The notes beneath the pieces were generated by a model, which saw only the letters and a list, made by a program, of their open reading frames with translations, searched no databases and was not told the origin of the DNA. This document shows, piece after piece, positions 17,386 through 26,838 of a stretch of DNA of 64,000 nucleotides. Origin of the DNA: Autumnicola tepida (GTDB taxonomy: Bacteria; Bacteroidota; Bacteroidia; Flavobacteriales; Flavobacteriaceae); contig NZ_JAVRHQ010000014.1 in assembly GCF_031846485.1 (NCBI RefSeq), forward strand, positions 52,604 to 116,603, read 5' to 3'. Within the stretch, counting starts at the first letter, position 1. Every line of letters starts with the position of its first letter. Position numbers and translations under genes: made by a program.

Positions 17386-17826
17386 TTATGCCTGTGGGGC
17401 ATTATTCTGTTTTCTTAATTCGTCTCTAATTTCAACAAGCAATTCTTCCTGGGAATGACCTTTTGGAGCAGCTACTTTTGGTGCTTCCTTTTTAGTCTTT
17501 GTCTTCTCATATGCCCTTAGAAGTAAAAATATGAAAAATGCCACAATTATAAAATAAATAAGGGCCTGGATGAGGTTTCCATACGTGAGTACCGCGGCTT
17601 CGGCTTCTTTAGCCGCTTCCAGGGTTTCATAGTCTTCGCCATTAAGGGCAATGAATTTTTGGGAAAAATCTGCTCCCCCGGTAAGAATCCCAATTATGGG
17701 CATAAGAATATCGGCTACCACAGAAGCTATAATCTTGTTGAACGCGGCACCCATCACCACCGCGGTGGCAAGGGCGATAATGTCGCCCTTCATAAGAAAG
17801 GCCTTGAAATCTTTAAAAAACGCCAT
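17386..17826 (-). CDS. mscL: Large-conductance mechanosensitive channel
   Basis: 146 aa. The N-terminal amphipathic helix and pore helix show FLMKGDIIALATAVVMGAAFNKII. A periplasmic loop (GGADFSQ) and a second membrane helix (about 83-104) follow, then a Lys-rich cytoplasmic helix. It releases solutes upon hypo-osmotic shock. Confidence 0.96.
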   Translation of the reverse strand: MAFFKDFKAFLMKGDIIALATAVVMGAAFNKIIASVVADILMPIIGILTGGADFSQKFIALNGEDYETLEAAKEAEAAVLTYGNLIQALIYFIIVAFFIFLLLRAYEKTKTKKEAPKVAAPKGHSQEELLVEIRDELRKQNNAPQA

Positions 17827-17882
17827 ATAACTAAGTGTTTGATTAGTAGGTAGCTAAGATATGTAAAAAACCAATAGAATCG

Positions 17883-18992
17883 CTATTCCGGAATAATTAC
17901 GCGGGTTACCCGCTGGGAAATCCCCGTAATGAGCTCGTAGGAAATTGTGTCTCCTGCTTTGGCAAATTTAGTGGCATGTTGAGGACCTCCAAAAATGATT
18001 ACTTCATCGCCTTCTTCACAGTCGATGTCGGTAACGTCTATCATTATAATGTCCATGCAAATATTACCTACAATGGGCGCATATTGTTCCTTAACAAAAA
18101 CGCCAATTTTCTCATTGCCGTATTTCCTGTGGATGCCATCGGCATAACCCAGGGGCAAAGTGGCGATTTTTGATGGCCGGTCCACTTTATAAGTGCGGTT
18201 ATAGCCTACTGTCTCGCCGGTTTCCAGATGCTGAATTTGAGAAATAAGAGTTTTTAAAGTGCCTACAGGTTTTAGATCTGTATCTATGTTTTTATCATTT
18301 CCAAAGCCATAAAGTCCAATCCCGCTTCTTACCATGCTTAACGCGGCTTCAGGATAATTAAAGATTCCGGAAGTATTACAAATATGAAGCAGTGGTTCGT
18401 AGCTGAATTCTTCGATGAACTTCGTGGCGATCCTGCGGAAAGTATTGATCTGGCCCAGTGTAAACTCGCGCTCTTTCCAGTCTTCGCTTGCGGCAAGGTG
18501 GGAAAAAGCAGATTGTACCTTTACCGCTGAAGTATTGCGCAGGATTTCAAAAATCTTCCCTGTTTCTTTTTCAGCAAAACCAAGCCGGTTCATGCCGGTG
18601 TTGAATTTAATATGAACAGGATAGTCCTTCTGCTGTTTTTCTTCAGCAAAAGCGATGAATTCCTTCAGCAGTTTCTCACTGTATAAACTGGGTTCCAGGC
18701 AATGCTCTAAAAGCTGCTCAAAATTTTCCTTTTGCGGATGAAAAATCATCACGGGAGTGGAGATTCCGGCTTTTCGCAGTCTTACTCCTTCCTGAATGTA
18801 TGCCACCGCAAAATAATCGGCTCCAATTTCTTCCAGTTTTTGAGCCACGCTTACTGAATCACTTCCGTAGGCATAAGCTTTTATAACTGCCATAAATTTT
18901 ACATCCTGCGGTACATTGGAGCGTATGGTCCTGTAATTATGAGCGAGCGCTCCAAGATCTATTTCAAGTACGGTTTCCTGTGCTTTAGGCAT
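17883..18992 (-). CDS. alr: Alanine racemase
   Basis: 369 aa. The PLP-binding Lys38 lies in VIKAYAYG, and the family blocks FNTGMNRLGF and RSGIGLYGF are present. It makes D-alanine for peptidoglycan. Its start overlaps the end of tdk by 8 nt, so translation is coupled. Confidence 0.96.
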   Translation of the reverse strand: MPKAQETVLEIDLGALAHNYRTIRSNVPQDVKFMAVIKAYAYGSDSVSVAQKLEEIGADYFAVAYIQEGVRLRKAGISTPVMIFHPQKENFEQLLEHCLEPSLYSEKLLKEFIAFAEEKQQKDYPVHIKFNTGMNRLGFAEKETGKIFEILRNTSAVKVQSAFSHLAASEDWKEREFTLGQINTFRRIATKFIEEFSYEPLLHICNTSGIFNYPEAALSMVRSGIGLYGFGNDKNIDTDLKPVGTLKTLISQIQHLETGETVGYNRTYKVDRPSKIATLPLGYADGIHRKYGNEKIGVFVKEQYAPIVGNICMDIIMIDVTDIDCEEGDEVIIFGGPQHATKFAKAGDTISYELITGISQRVTRVIIPE

Positions 18993-19632
18993 TTTTTTGC
19001 TTTAGTTTCGGGTTCAATTCCTCCGCTTCGTTCACATCCAGTTTCTTAACCCTTTCCTTAAGCATGGCCTTGTAATAAGCAGCGCGGCTTAAAGGCTCGT
19101 ATTCCTCATTTTCTCCCAGAAAAACAAGGTCGTCATTTACAGCTTTGCGATAACTAAACTGCGCCAGGTTTCCTGTTCTTGTGCAAACTGCGTGGACTTT
19201 GGTAACATATTCGGCTGTGGCCATAAGATTGGGCATAGGCCCAAAAGGATTTCCTTTAAAATCCATATCCAGTCCAGCCACGATTACCCGCACGCCGCGG
19301 TTGGCGAGATCGTTGCAAACGGTAACGATTTCATCATCAAAAAACTGGGCTTCGTCAATTCCCACCACATCACAGCCATCGGCCAGGATCCTGATGTTAG
19401 AGGCAGAGGGCACCGGGGTAGAGCGAATTTCATTGGCATCATGGGAGACCACCATTTCTTCGTCGTACCGAATATCTATGGCCGGTTTAAAGATTTCTAC
19501 TTTCTGTTTTGCAAACTGGGCGCGCTTGAGCCTGCGGATCAATTCTTCAGTTTTACCCGAAAACATACTTCCGCAAATAACCTCAATCCAACCAAATTGC
19601 TCTTCGTGATTTACTGTATTTTCGAGAAACAT
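18985..19632 (-). CDS. tdk: Thymidine kinase (type II)
   Basis: 215 aa. The P-loop is GSMFSGKT (21-28) and Walker B is VVGIDEAQFF. It phosphorylates thymidine in the salvage pathway. The C-terminal zinc ribbon of this family normally uses two CxxC pairs. Here the first reads CTRT and the second SRAA, so three of four zinc ligands are absent while the fold sequence is otherwise kept. Confidence 0.95.
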   Translation of the reverse strand: MFLENTVNHEEQFGWIEVICGSMFSGKTEELIRRLKRAQFAKQKVEIFKPAIDIRYDEEMVVSHDANEIRSTPVPSASNIRILADGCDVVGIDEAQFFDDEIVTVCNDLANRGVRVIVAGLDMDFKGNPFGPMPNLMATAEYVTKVHAVCTRTGNLAQFSYRKAVNDDLVFLGENEEYEPLSRAAYYKAMLKERVKKLDVNEAEELNPKLKQKNA

Positions 19633-19884
19633 TTTGTAATTTTCAAGTCGAAATGGAAATAACCTCGTTTCGCATAAAGGTGGAACAAATTTATTAAAAA
19701 TACAAGCCTTGCCGAAGGGCTAAGGCTTAAAGTTATTAATGAGCGCAGTGCATTTTTAAGTTAAATTTCAAATTGGTGATTTCCCAGGATTTTTTTGTTG
19801 AGTCTTTAAAACTTCGGAATAAAAAATCAGGAAACATAGTTTTACAGATCTAATCGCCACATGATATCATAAAATTTTATTGAA

Positions 19885-20826
19885 ATGAAAAAGAAGATAG
19901 AAAAGGAACTTTATAATCTTGCTGAAGAGATCTTAAATAATAAAGGCCGTAATAATATAGCTGAATTGAAAGCACAGGCGCTGAAGCTTTACGATAAGCT
20001 AACACTGCTGGGGTTTACTGAAAAATTTGTGGAGGAAGCTGAAGAAGCCCAGCCGCAGTCAGAAATACAGAAGGAAAGGCCAAAAAAGGAACTGGAGAAA
20101 GAACAAAGGGAAAAGGAGCGCGAGCGGGCCAGTTATTTTGCCCCTGATGGTACGGAATACCGGGATTCTGACGCTATTACTGAACCTGCCACCGAAAAGA
20201 TCAAAAATATAGTTTCCCAGATGCCTCCTGAAGCGGAGCAATTTAATAACTTGTTTAGGAGCATAAATGTTGAAGAACAACAGGAAAATCCCCCGCAGCC
20301 ACAGGAGCCAAGACAGCATCAGGTGCCTTCACCAGCGCGGGAAACCCCACAACGCCAAACTCCGCCAGAGCAGAAATCCCCTTCGCAGCCCCACACTTCA
20401 CAACCGCAGGCCAGGCGGGAGCCGCCATATTCTAAACCACAGGAAGCATCCAGGCCAGAAGTTAAAAAAGAAGAGCCAAGAGAACAGAAGAATGATATCC
20501 ATGATTTTGGGGTAGATTATGACAGTCTGCCAACATTTGAACCTGTCAACCAAAATGGTAAAATGCAACGCCCCCGGTCTTTAAATGACAGGTTGAAAAA
20601 GGGTATTAATATTGGCCTTAATGAGCGCCTTTCTTTTATTAAGCATTTGTTTGAAGGAAATACTGCCGATTATAACCGGGTGCTTTCCCAGCTAAATACT
20701 TTTGACTCCCTGGAAGAAGCACATAAATTTATTCAGCTTGTGGTAAAGCCAGATTATAATAACTGGGAAGGAAAAGAGGAGCAGGAGCAGCGTTTCTGGG
20801 AGAAAATAGAGAATAAGTTTAATTAG
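19885..20826 (+). CDS. Hypothetical protein with disordered Pro/Gln/Glu-rich middle
   Basis: 313 aa. I do not recognise a named family. Residues 1-55 form a helical N-terminal region (AEEILNNKGRNNIAELKAQALKL is helix-like). Residues about 56-215 are low complexity and rich in Pro, Gln, Glu and Lys. Residues about 225-313 form a compact, conserved-looking domain (LNDRLKKGINIGLNERLSF to PDYNNWEG). No signal peptide or membrane segment is seen, so it is probably cytoplasmic. It is 23 nt ahead of rsmI and probably co-transcribed. Confidence 0.75.
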   Translation: MKKKIEKELYNLAEEILNNKGRNNIAELKAQALKLYDKLTLLGFTEKFVEEAEEAQPQSEIQKERPKKELEKEQREKERERASYFAPDGTEYRDSDAITEPATEKIKNIVSQMPPEAEQFNNLFRSINVEEQQENPPQPQEPRQHQVPSPARETPQRQTPPEQKSPSQPHTSQPQARREPPYSKPQEASRPEVKKEEPREQKNDIHDFGVDYDSLPTFEPVNQNGKMQRPRSLNDRLKKGINIGLNERLSFIKHLFEGNTADYNRVLSQLNTFDSLEEAHKFIQLVVKPDYNNWEGKEEQEQRFWEKIENKFN

Positions 20827-20849
20827 AATTTTAGAAGCCATAGTAATTT

Positions 20850-21521
20850 ATGGGTAAACTTTATCTTGTTCCCACCCCAATAGGAAACCTGGAAGATATC
20901 ACCCTTCGTGCTATAAAAGTACTAAAGGAGGCCGATCTTATTCTTGCGGAAGATACCCGAAACAGCGGGAAACTATTGAAGCATTTTGAAATTTCCACGC
21001 CAATGCACAGCCACCACATGCATAATGAGCATAAAACTGTAGATCGGATTGTGCAGCGAATCCATTCCGGGGAGACCATTGCGTTAATAAGCGATGCGGG
21101 AACTCCGGCAATTTCAGATCCAGGATTTCTTCTTACCCGTGCCTGCGTGGAGGCAGGAGTTGAAGTAGATTGCCTCCCGGGCGCAACCGCTTTTGTACCG
21201 GCTCTTGTAAACAGTGGACTTCCCAATGATAAATTTGTTTTCGAAGGTTTTCTTCCCGTTAAGAAGGGCCGCCAGACAAGGTTGAAGATTTTGGCAGAAG
21301 AAACCCGTACGATGGTTTTTTACGAATCACCTCATAAATTCTTAAAAACGCTGGGCCATTTTATAGTGTATTTTGGGGAAGACCGGCAGGTTTCCATTTC
21401 CAGGGAAATCACCAAATTACATGAAGAAACCATTCGGGGCACCGCTGCGGAAGTGCTTCAGCATTATATTGAAAAACCTCCCAAAGGAGAAATAGTAATT
21501 GTGGTGGCCGGGAAGAAATAG
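20850..21521 (+). CDS. rsmI: 16S rRNA (cytidine(1402)-2'-O)-methyltransferase
   Basis: 223 aa. The N terminus LYLVPTPIGNLEDITLRA and the blocks AEDTRNSGKLL and SDAGTPAISDPG are diagnostic of the tetrapyrrole-methylase-fold RsmI. It uses S-adenosylmethionine to methylate the ribose of C1402 in 16S rRNA. It is slightly shorter than the enterobacterial protein, lacking the C-terminal extension. It ends 3 nt from the convergent adenine deaminase gene. Confidence 0.95.
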   Translation: MGKLYLVPTPIGNLEDITLRAIKVLKEADLILAEDTRNSGKLLKHFEISTPMHSHHMHNEHKTVDRIVQRIHSGETIALISDAGTPAISDPGFLLTRACVEAGVEVDCLPGATAFVPALVNSGLPNDKFVFEGFLPVKKGRQTRLKILAEETRTMVFYESPHKFLKTLGHFIVYFGEDRQVSISREITKLHEETIRGTAAEVLQHYIEKPPKGEIVIVVAGKK

Positions 21522-21524
21522 TCC

Positions 21525-23141
21525 TTATAAACTCACAAATTCAAAGTTTTTCCCGCTAAAGAGGCCTTTGTCAGAAAGTTTTAAATCTGGTATTACCAGC
21601 AATGCCATAAAAGAGAGCGTCATAAAAGGCGCTTTAAGGCTGCTGCCCAGGTCTTTTGCCATAGCATCTATCTCCTGATACATTTTTCCGGTTTCCCAGC
21701 CGTCTTTGTCGCTAATTATTCCGGCAACGGGCAAAGGAAGTACTTTTGCGGTTTCCCCGTCTACGGCGCAAATCCCGCCCTTGTTTTCAATAATATGGTT
21801 TACTGCGTTGGACAGTTCAATATCTGAAGTCCCCACGGCGATAATGTTATGGGAATCATGTGCCACGGAACTGGCGATTGCACCTTTTTTCAGGCCAAAG
21901 TTTTTGATAAATGCAACGGCTGGCGGAGCATCTTCATACCGGTTGACTACAGTAATTTTTAAGAGATCCTTGTCAATATCAGCAATAAAATTACCATTTT
22001 CATTAAGTCCCTCCAGCTGGAGTTCATTGGTAATTAATGCGCCATCCACAGCTTCTATTACCTTTACATCTCTTCTTTCAGCCTTTACAGCAAATTCTTC
22101 CGGTTTCTTTAGTTGCGTATTAAAATTGTTCGGTTTTTCAAATGCTACAGATGGAATTGAGGTTTTGCCGTTTTCAGCTACTTTTTCACCATTAATAAAG
22201 GTTTGCAGCACCTTAAAATTTTTCAAATCTTCTACCACTATAAAGTCGGCAGCGTCTCCTTTCCGAAGCAATCCCACATCCAGATTGTAGTGTTTTACAG
22301 GATTTATACAAGCCGCTTTCAAGACTTTAAAAACATCAATATCCCTGGCAACTGCCCTTGCACAAAGCTGATTGATGTGACCAAGCACCAAATCATCAGG
22401 ATGTTTGTCATCAGAACAAAACATCAAATTTTCATAATGTTCAGGAAGAAGATCGATAAGCGCATTGAAATTCTTGGCCGCGCTGCCTTCCCTAATAATC
22501 ACTTTCATTCCAAGAGAAAGTTTTTCCCGGGCCTCTTCATAGGTATAGCATTCGTGGTCTGTGGAAATTCCGGCCGCGGCATATTTCCAGGCATTTTCTC
22601 CCCTTAGTCCCGGCGCGTGACCGTCTACCGGTTTTTTAAAATATTTTGCCCAGTTTATCTTCCGCATCACTTCTGAATTTCCCGCAAGCACCCCGGGATA
22701 ATTCATCACTTCTGCGAGGTAATAGATGTCTGGAGAAGCCATAAGGTCTCTTATGTCATCAACATCCAGCTCTGCCCCGGCGGTTTCAAATTCGGTAGCG
22801 GGCACACAGGAGGGCGCGCCAAAATGGAACTTCAGAGGCACCTTTTTTCCGTTCTCTATCATAAACTCCACCCCTTTCTTTCCTAAAACATTGGCGATTT
22901 CATGCGGGTCAGAAACGGTGGCAACAGTACCGCGCAACACCGCCAGCCTGGCAAATTCCGAAGGCACCAGCATAGAGCTTTCAATGTGGATGTGGGCATC
23001 GGTAAAACCGGGCATGATGTAATTCGGGACATCATGCGCTGCCTTTTCAATTTTGGCTATTTTCCCATCTCTTATACTTACTTCAGCAGGAAAGATCTCC
23101 CCGGCTTCAATATCTACGAATTGTCCTCTTATTTTTTCCAT
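21525..23141 (-). CDS. ade: Adenine deaminase
   Basis: 538 aa. The metal-binding start of the amidohydrolase domain is GFTDAHIHIES. Further markers are SDPHEIANVLG, CSDDKHPDDL and the C-terminal AVAHDSHNII region typical of the Ade family. It converts adenine to hypoxanthine for purine salvage. Confidence 0.95.
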   Translation of the reverse strand: MEKIRGQFVDIEAGEIFPAEVSIRDGKIAKIEKAAHDVPNYIMPGFTDAHIHIESSMLVPSEFARLAVLRGTVATVSDPHEIANVLGKKGVEFMIENGKKVPLKFHFGAPSCVPATEFETAGAELDVDDIRDLMASPDIYYLAEVMNYPGVLAGNSEVMRKINWAKYFKKPVDGHAPGLRGENAWKYAAAGISTDHECYTYEEAREKLSLGMKVIIREGSAAKNFNALIDLLPEHYENLMFCSDDKHPDDLVLGHINQLCARAVARDIDVFKVLKAACINPVKHYNLDVGLLRKGDAADFIVVEDLKNFKVLQTFINGEKVAENGKTSIPSVAFEKPNNFNTQLKKPEEFAVKAERRDVKVIEAVDGALITNELQLEGLNENGNFIADIDKDLLKITVVNRYEDAPPAVAFIKNFGLKKGAIASSVAHDSHNIIAVGTSDIELSNAVNHIIENKGGICAVDGETAKVLPLPVAGIISDKDGWETGKMYQEIDAMAKDLGSSLKAPFMTLSFMALLVIPDLKLSDKGLFSGKNFEFVSL

Positions 23142-23193
23142 AGCTAATTTTATGAGGGTAAAATAAGCATAAAAAAGAGTTTATTAAAATGGC

Positions 23194-23201
23194 TATTTTT
23201 G
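23194..23201 (+). promoter_or_regulatory. -7 promoter box for the HopJ-family gene
   Basis: TATTTTTG matches TAnnTTTG. Its final TTG begins a longer frame that cannot be the true start. Confidence 0.6.
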
Positions 23202-23246
23202 TGCCTGCTCATTATTAATGGCATCTTCGCAGCAAAAAATCAAGAA

Positions 23247-23591
23247 ATGAAAACTGAAGAATTTATTAGCGCTTTAAAAGCAAACCCCCGAGCCAATACT
23301 TTTGCACAGACTATGGAAGTTATAGATGAAAATTACAAATTTACACCAGTTGCCTTTAACAACGGAAGCCTGGAAAATGTGGCAGGAGAGAATAATGGCA
23401 GTTGCAGGATCTTTGCTTTCGCAAAACTAAAGGGCTTGAACAAAGAAGAAACCCTGGCGTGTTTCGGAGAAATTTATTTTGGCCAGGTGCTTCAAAATCC
23501 AGAAGGAGAATCCCACCAGAACATCAGGAATTTTATGAAATCCGGCTGGGACGGAATTCAGTTTAAAGAAGAGCCGCTGCAGCTTAAATAA
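23247..23591 (+). CDS. HopJ type III effector family protein
   Basis: 114 aa from ATG 23247; the longer frame begins inside the promoter box. The sequence fits the HopJ family, including EFISALKANPRANTF, NGSCRIFAFA and ACFGEIYF. The name comes from a Pseudomonas effector, but family members are common in free-living bacteria without a type III system. I see no secretion genes here, so it should not be read as an effector. Function unknown. Confidence 0.85.
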   Translation: MKTEEFISALKANPRANTFAQTMEVIDENYKFTPVAFNNGSLENVAGENNGSCRIFAFAKLKGLNKEETLACFGEIYFGQVLQNPEGESHQNIRNFMKSGWDGIQFKEEPLQLK

Positions 23592-23628
23592 TCATTTTCT
23601 TTTACTACCTTAAATCACTTTTATCGCT

Positions 23629-25329
23629 ATGGAAATGCGCTGGACACTTAAACCCAAACCCAATAATGAGATTGTTGAAAACCTGGTGAAAAGCCTGGGG
23701 GTAGAAAGAACTGTTGCTTCTCTTCTGGTACAGCGCGGGATCGAAACTTTTGAACAGGCCAGGAAATTTTTTCGTCCTTCTCTCAAAGATCTTCATGATC
23801 CATTTTTAATGAAGGACATGGAAAAAGCTGTTGCGCGTATCGAAAAGGCACTTGATAACGAAGAAAATATCCTGGTGTTTGGCGATTATGATGTAGACGG
23901 AACCACCAGCGTGGCGCTTATGTCTTCTTTTCTAAAAAGTTTTTCGCCATATGTGGCCACCTATATTCCCGACCGCTATGAGGAAGGTTACGGGGTGTCT
24001 TACCAGGGTATAGATTTCGCTGCAGATAATGATATTAGCCTGATCATTGCCCTGGACTGCGGAATTAAAGCTGTGGAAAAAGTTGCTTACGCAAAAGAAA
24101 AGGGGATAGATTTTATTATTTGCGACCACCACCGCCCCGGCGGCGAAATCCCCTCTGCGGTAGCTGTTCTTGACCCTAAGCGGGACGATTGCGAATATCC
24201 ATATAAGGAACTTTGCGGTTGCGGAGTGGGCTTTAAACTTATCCAGGCGCTTGCAGCAGGAAAAGGTTTAAAAACTGAAAATTTGCTGCCATACCTGGAT
24301 CTTGTGGCCACGGCCATTGGGGCAGATATCGTTCCTATTACCGGAGAAAATCGTATACTGGCTTATCATGGTTTGCACGTGATAAATGTCGCGCCCAGGG
24401 CAGGTTTTAAAGCGGTTCTAAAGCAGTTAAAGAAGGAAACGATAAGCATAACCGATGTGGTTTTTATTTTGGCGCCGCGGATTAACGCTGCCGGCAGGAT
24501 GAAACACGGCCAACACGCGGTAAATCTTTTAACGGAAGAAGATGAAGATACCGCGGTGCAGTTTGCAGCAGAGATAGAAAATTTCAATTCCGATCGCAGG
24601 GATACCGATAAAAGCATTACCGCCGAAGCGCTTGCTCAAATTGAAGATTTAAAAGAACAGGAACGGCATACTACCGTAGTGTACCAGGAAAACTGGCACA
24701 AAGGAGTTATTGGTATTGTGGCTTCCCGTTTAACCGAAACATATTATCGCCCTACCCTTGTTTTTACCAAAAGTGGGGAAAAACTTGCTGCTTCAGCACG
24801 GTCTGTTAAGGGTTTTGATGTATATGATGCGTTGGAAGCCTGCAAAGAGCATATTGAGCAGTTCGGGGGGCATAAATATGCGGCGGGTCTCACTTTATTG
24901 GCTTCGGAATATGAAAATTTTAAGTTGAAGTTTGAGGAGGTTGTTTCAGAAACAATTGACAAAAACCTGCTCACCCCGGAGATTTCTATAGATGCTGAAA
25001 TCGATCTTAAAGAGATCACCCCAAAATTCTATCGTATTCTTAAACAATTTGCTCCTTTTGGCCCTGGTAACATGTCCCCGGTGTTCATGACGCGCAATCT
25101 TAGGGATACCGGTTACGGGAAATGCGTGGGGGCAGACGAAAGCCATTTAAAATGCCAGTTGAAGCAGGAGGGGGAAAGTCCGGTATTTAATGTTATTGGC
25201 TTTGGCCTTGGGAAAAAACTGGACATTATTGCTAGAAATAAGGTATTTAAAGCCGCGTATGCCATAGATGAAAATCATTATAACGGAAATGTTTCTTTGC
25301 AGCTGAGGTTAAAGGATATCTCAGAATAA
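23629..25329 (+). CDS. recJ: Single-stranded-DNA-specific exonuclease RecJ
   Basis: 566 aa. The DHH phosphoesterase motifs are visible: GDYDVDGTTS (85-94), ALDCG (141-145) and CDHHRPGG (165-172). The DHHA1 part is GGHKYAAGL. It degrades 5' single-stranded DNA in recombination and mismatch repair. Confidence 0.96.
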   Translation: MEMRWTLKPKPNNEIVENLVKSLGVERTVASLLVQRGIETFEQARKFFRPSLKDLHDPFLMKDMEKAVARIEKALDNEENILVFGDYDVDGTTSVALMSSFLKSFSPYVATYIPDRYEEGYGVSYQGIDFAADNDISLIIALDCGIKAVEKVAYAKEKGIDFIICDHHRPGGEIPSAVAVLDPKRDDCEYPYKELCGCGVGFKLIQALAAGKGLKTENLLPYLDLVATAIGADIVPITGENRILAYHGLHVINVAPRAGFKAVLKQLKKETISITDVVFILAPRINAAGRMKHGQHAVNLLTEEDEDTAVQFAAEIENFNSDRRDTDKSITAEALAQIEDLKEQERHTTVVYQENWHKGVIGIVASRLTETYYRPTLVFTKSGEKLAASARSVKGFDVYDALEACKEHIEQFGGHKYAAGLTLLASEYENFKLKFEEVVSETIDKNLLTPEISIDAEIDLKEITPKFYRILKQFAPFGPGNMSPVFMTRNLRDTGYGKCVGADESHLKCQLKQEGESPVFNVIGFGLGKKLDIIARNKVFKAAYAIDENHYNGNVSLQLRLKDISE

Positions 25330-25363
25330 TCCATATTATTTAGACTGGTTATAAATAATATTT

Positions 25364-25371
25364 TATCTTTG
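25364..25371 (+). promoter_or_regulatory. -7 promoter box for the Cys-cluster hypothetical
   Basis: TATCTTTG is a perfect TAnnTTTG, 20 nt before the ATG at 25391. Confidence 0.6.
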
Positions 25372-25390
25372 GGTAAAATCAGCTTATGCA

Positions 25391-25741
25391 ATGGAAGATG
25401 TAGATGTAATTTACCACAACAAGTTTGGTATTTCCTTTAGGTGGCAGAACCCCGATTTGCATGCCGACCCCAACCGGATCCAGCTGGTGTTTAAGGATAT
25501 GGGGTTTTACCTGAAGAAGGAGGAGCTCGTGCAGTTTTCGGGGAATATAAAGGCCGCAGCACAGCAAAACTGCTGCAATTGCAACAGGAGCAACTGCCGG
25601 AGCGTTTTGGTGAAATCGCCTTTACTGAAGATGGATTTCGCGGTAACCCGTGCTGAACTGGAACAAATTTCTGATCTTATTGAAGGCACCCTCTTCCGTA
25701 TTAATTTGAACGCTTATGTGAATGATATCTGTAGAAATTAA
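25391..25741 (+). CDS. Hypothetical protein with CCxCxxxxC cluster
   Basis: 116 aa, of a type I know only as an uncharacterised Bacteroidota family, possibly DUF6686-like. Two similar halves are suggested: IQLVFKDMGFYLKKEEL near the N terminus and MDFAVTRAELEQISDLIEGT near the C terminus. Between them is a Cys-rich segment, CCNCNRSNC (about 61-69), which may bind a metal. No signal or membrane segment. It has its own promoter box and is not in an evident operon with recJ. Confidence 0.75.
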   Translation: MEDVDVIYHNKFGISFRWQNPDLHADPNRIQLVFKDMGFYLKKEELVQFSGNIKAAAQQNCCNCNRSNCRSVLVKSPLLKMDFAVTRAELEQISDLIEGTLFRINLNAYVNDICRN

Positions 25742-25936
25742 GTCTTCTTATACTTCTACAGCTTTTTGTGCTTCATGGTGCTCAAAGTATGTATGCTGTT
25801 TATGAATAGTAATTCAATGTTTGATAAAGCTAAACCAAAAAGTACTTTTATACGTACTCTTTTGTTGCTTTTGTAGAATGGAAGCAATAAATAGCTGCCT
25901 GCCGGTATTATTATAAGAAATGGGCTTTCTGAATTT

Positions 25937-26689
25937 TTATAACTTTTTTAGTTTTAATTCTTCCCCGTCAAAAACGGCATAGGTGTAGTAATTAATCCAG
26001 TCGCCTGTATTAACGTAGAGGGAATTTTCATTAAGTTTAAATGCCAGGGGCAGGTGCCGGTGCCCGAACAGAAAATAATCGTAGTGTTTTTTTTCCAATT
26101 TCCGGCGGCAGTACTGTATAAGCCATTCCTTATCTTCCCCAAGAAATTCCTGGTCTTCTTCTCCGGAAATCGCTTTGTTTTTTACTGAAAAGTACTGCGC
26201 CAACGGCACCCCAAGATCTGGGTGCAGCCAGCGGTAAAGCCATTTTGAAAACGGATTGGTAAAGACTTTTTTCATCCTTTTATAGCCGTGGTCGCCGGGG
26301 CCAAGCCCATCGCCATGGCCAATCAGGAATATTTTACTGTTAAATTCGAATTCCCGGGGTTTATGATAAACAGGAATATCGAGTTCGCTCTCAAAATAAT
26401 CTGTCATCCACAAATCGTGGTTTCCTACGAAAAAATATACCGGAATTCCACTATCCCTAATTTCGGCGAGCTTGCCTAAAATCCTTACAAAACCTTTGGG
26501 AACAACATGTTTATATTCAAACCAGAAATCGAAAAGATCTCCCAGTAAAAATATGGCGGCCGCATCCTGTTTTATTTCATCCAGCCATTTTACAAATTTC
26601 TTTTCCCTGGGAAGGCTTTCCTCGCGGGTGGGGGCGCCGAGGTGGTTATCGCTGGAAAAGTAGATTTTTTTGCCTGTTGGGATGTTCAT
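25937..26689 (-). CDS. lpxH: UDP-2,3-diacylglucosamine diphosphatase
   Basis: 250 aa. It is a calcineurin-like metallophosphoesterase with metal motifs SSDNHLG (the usual Leu of SDLHL is Asn), GDLFDFWFEY, GNHDLW, GHGDGLGPGD and GHRHLP. The last two blocks and FDFWFEY point to LpxH, which removes UMP to give lipid X in lipid A synthesis at the inner membrane. Confidence 0.92.
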   Translation of the reverse strand: MNIPTGKKIYFSSDNHLGAPTREESLPREKKFVKWLDEIKQDAAAIFLLGDLFDFWFEYKHVVPKGFVRILGKLAEIRDSGIPVYFFVGNHDLWMTDYFESELDIPVYHKPREFEFNSKIFLIGHGDGLGPGDHGYKRMKKVFTNPFSKWLYRWLHPDLGVPLAQYFSVKNKAISGEEDQEFLGEDKEWLIQYCRRKLEKKHYDYFLFGHRHLPLAFKLNENSLYVNTGDWINYYTYAVFDGEELKLKKL

Positions 26690-26838
26690 AACCTGGATTC
26701 TGGAAGGTAAAGATAAATATTTTAGGTTTGGAGTGGATTGATATTAAAGAAAGGCCTCACAGGTTTTTGAAACCTGTGAGACTGGTACGCCATTCGGCTG
26801 CCACCTCACAAAGTTCTTTTGGTTAAAGTGGTACTATT

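Noticed and set aside
19704..19728. Hairpin AAGCCTT-GCC/GGC-AAGGCTT ahead of tdk as a riboswitch
   Set aside because: A single simple stem with no conserved loop or aptamer signature; could be a stray terminator or leader stem.
23247..23591. Type III secretion effector
   Set aside because: The family name is historical; there are no type III secretion genes here and the family is widespread in non-pathogens.
26756..26780. Perfect palindrome CTCACAGGTTT/AAACCTGTGAG as a terminator
   Set aside because: No T run follows on either strand; it is better seen as a REP-like or protein-binding palindrome of unknown role.
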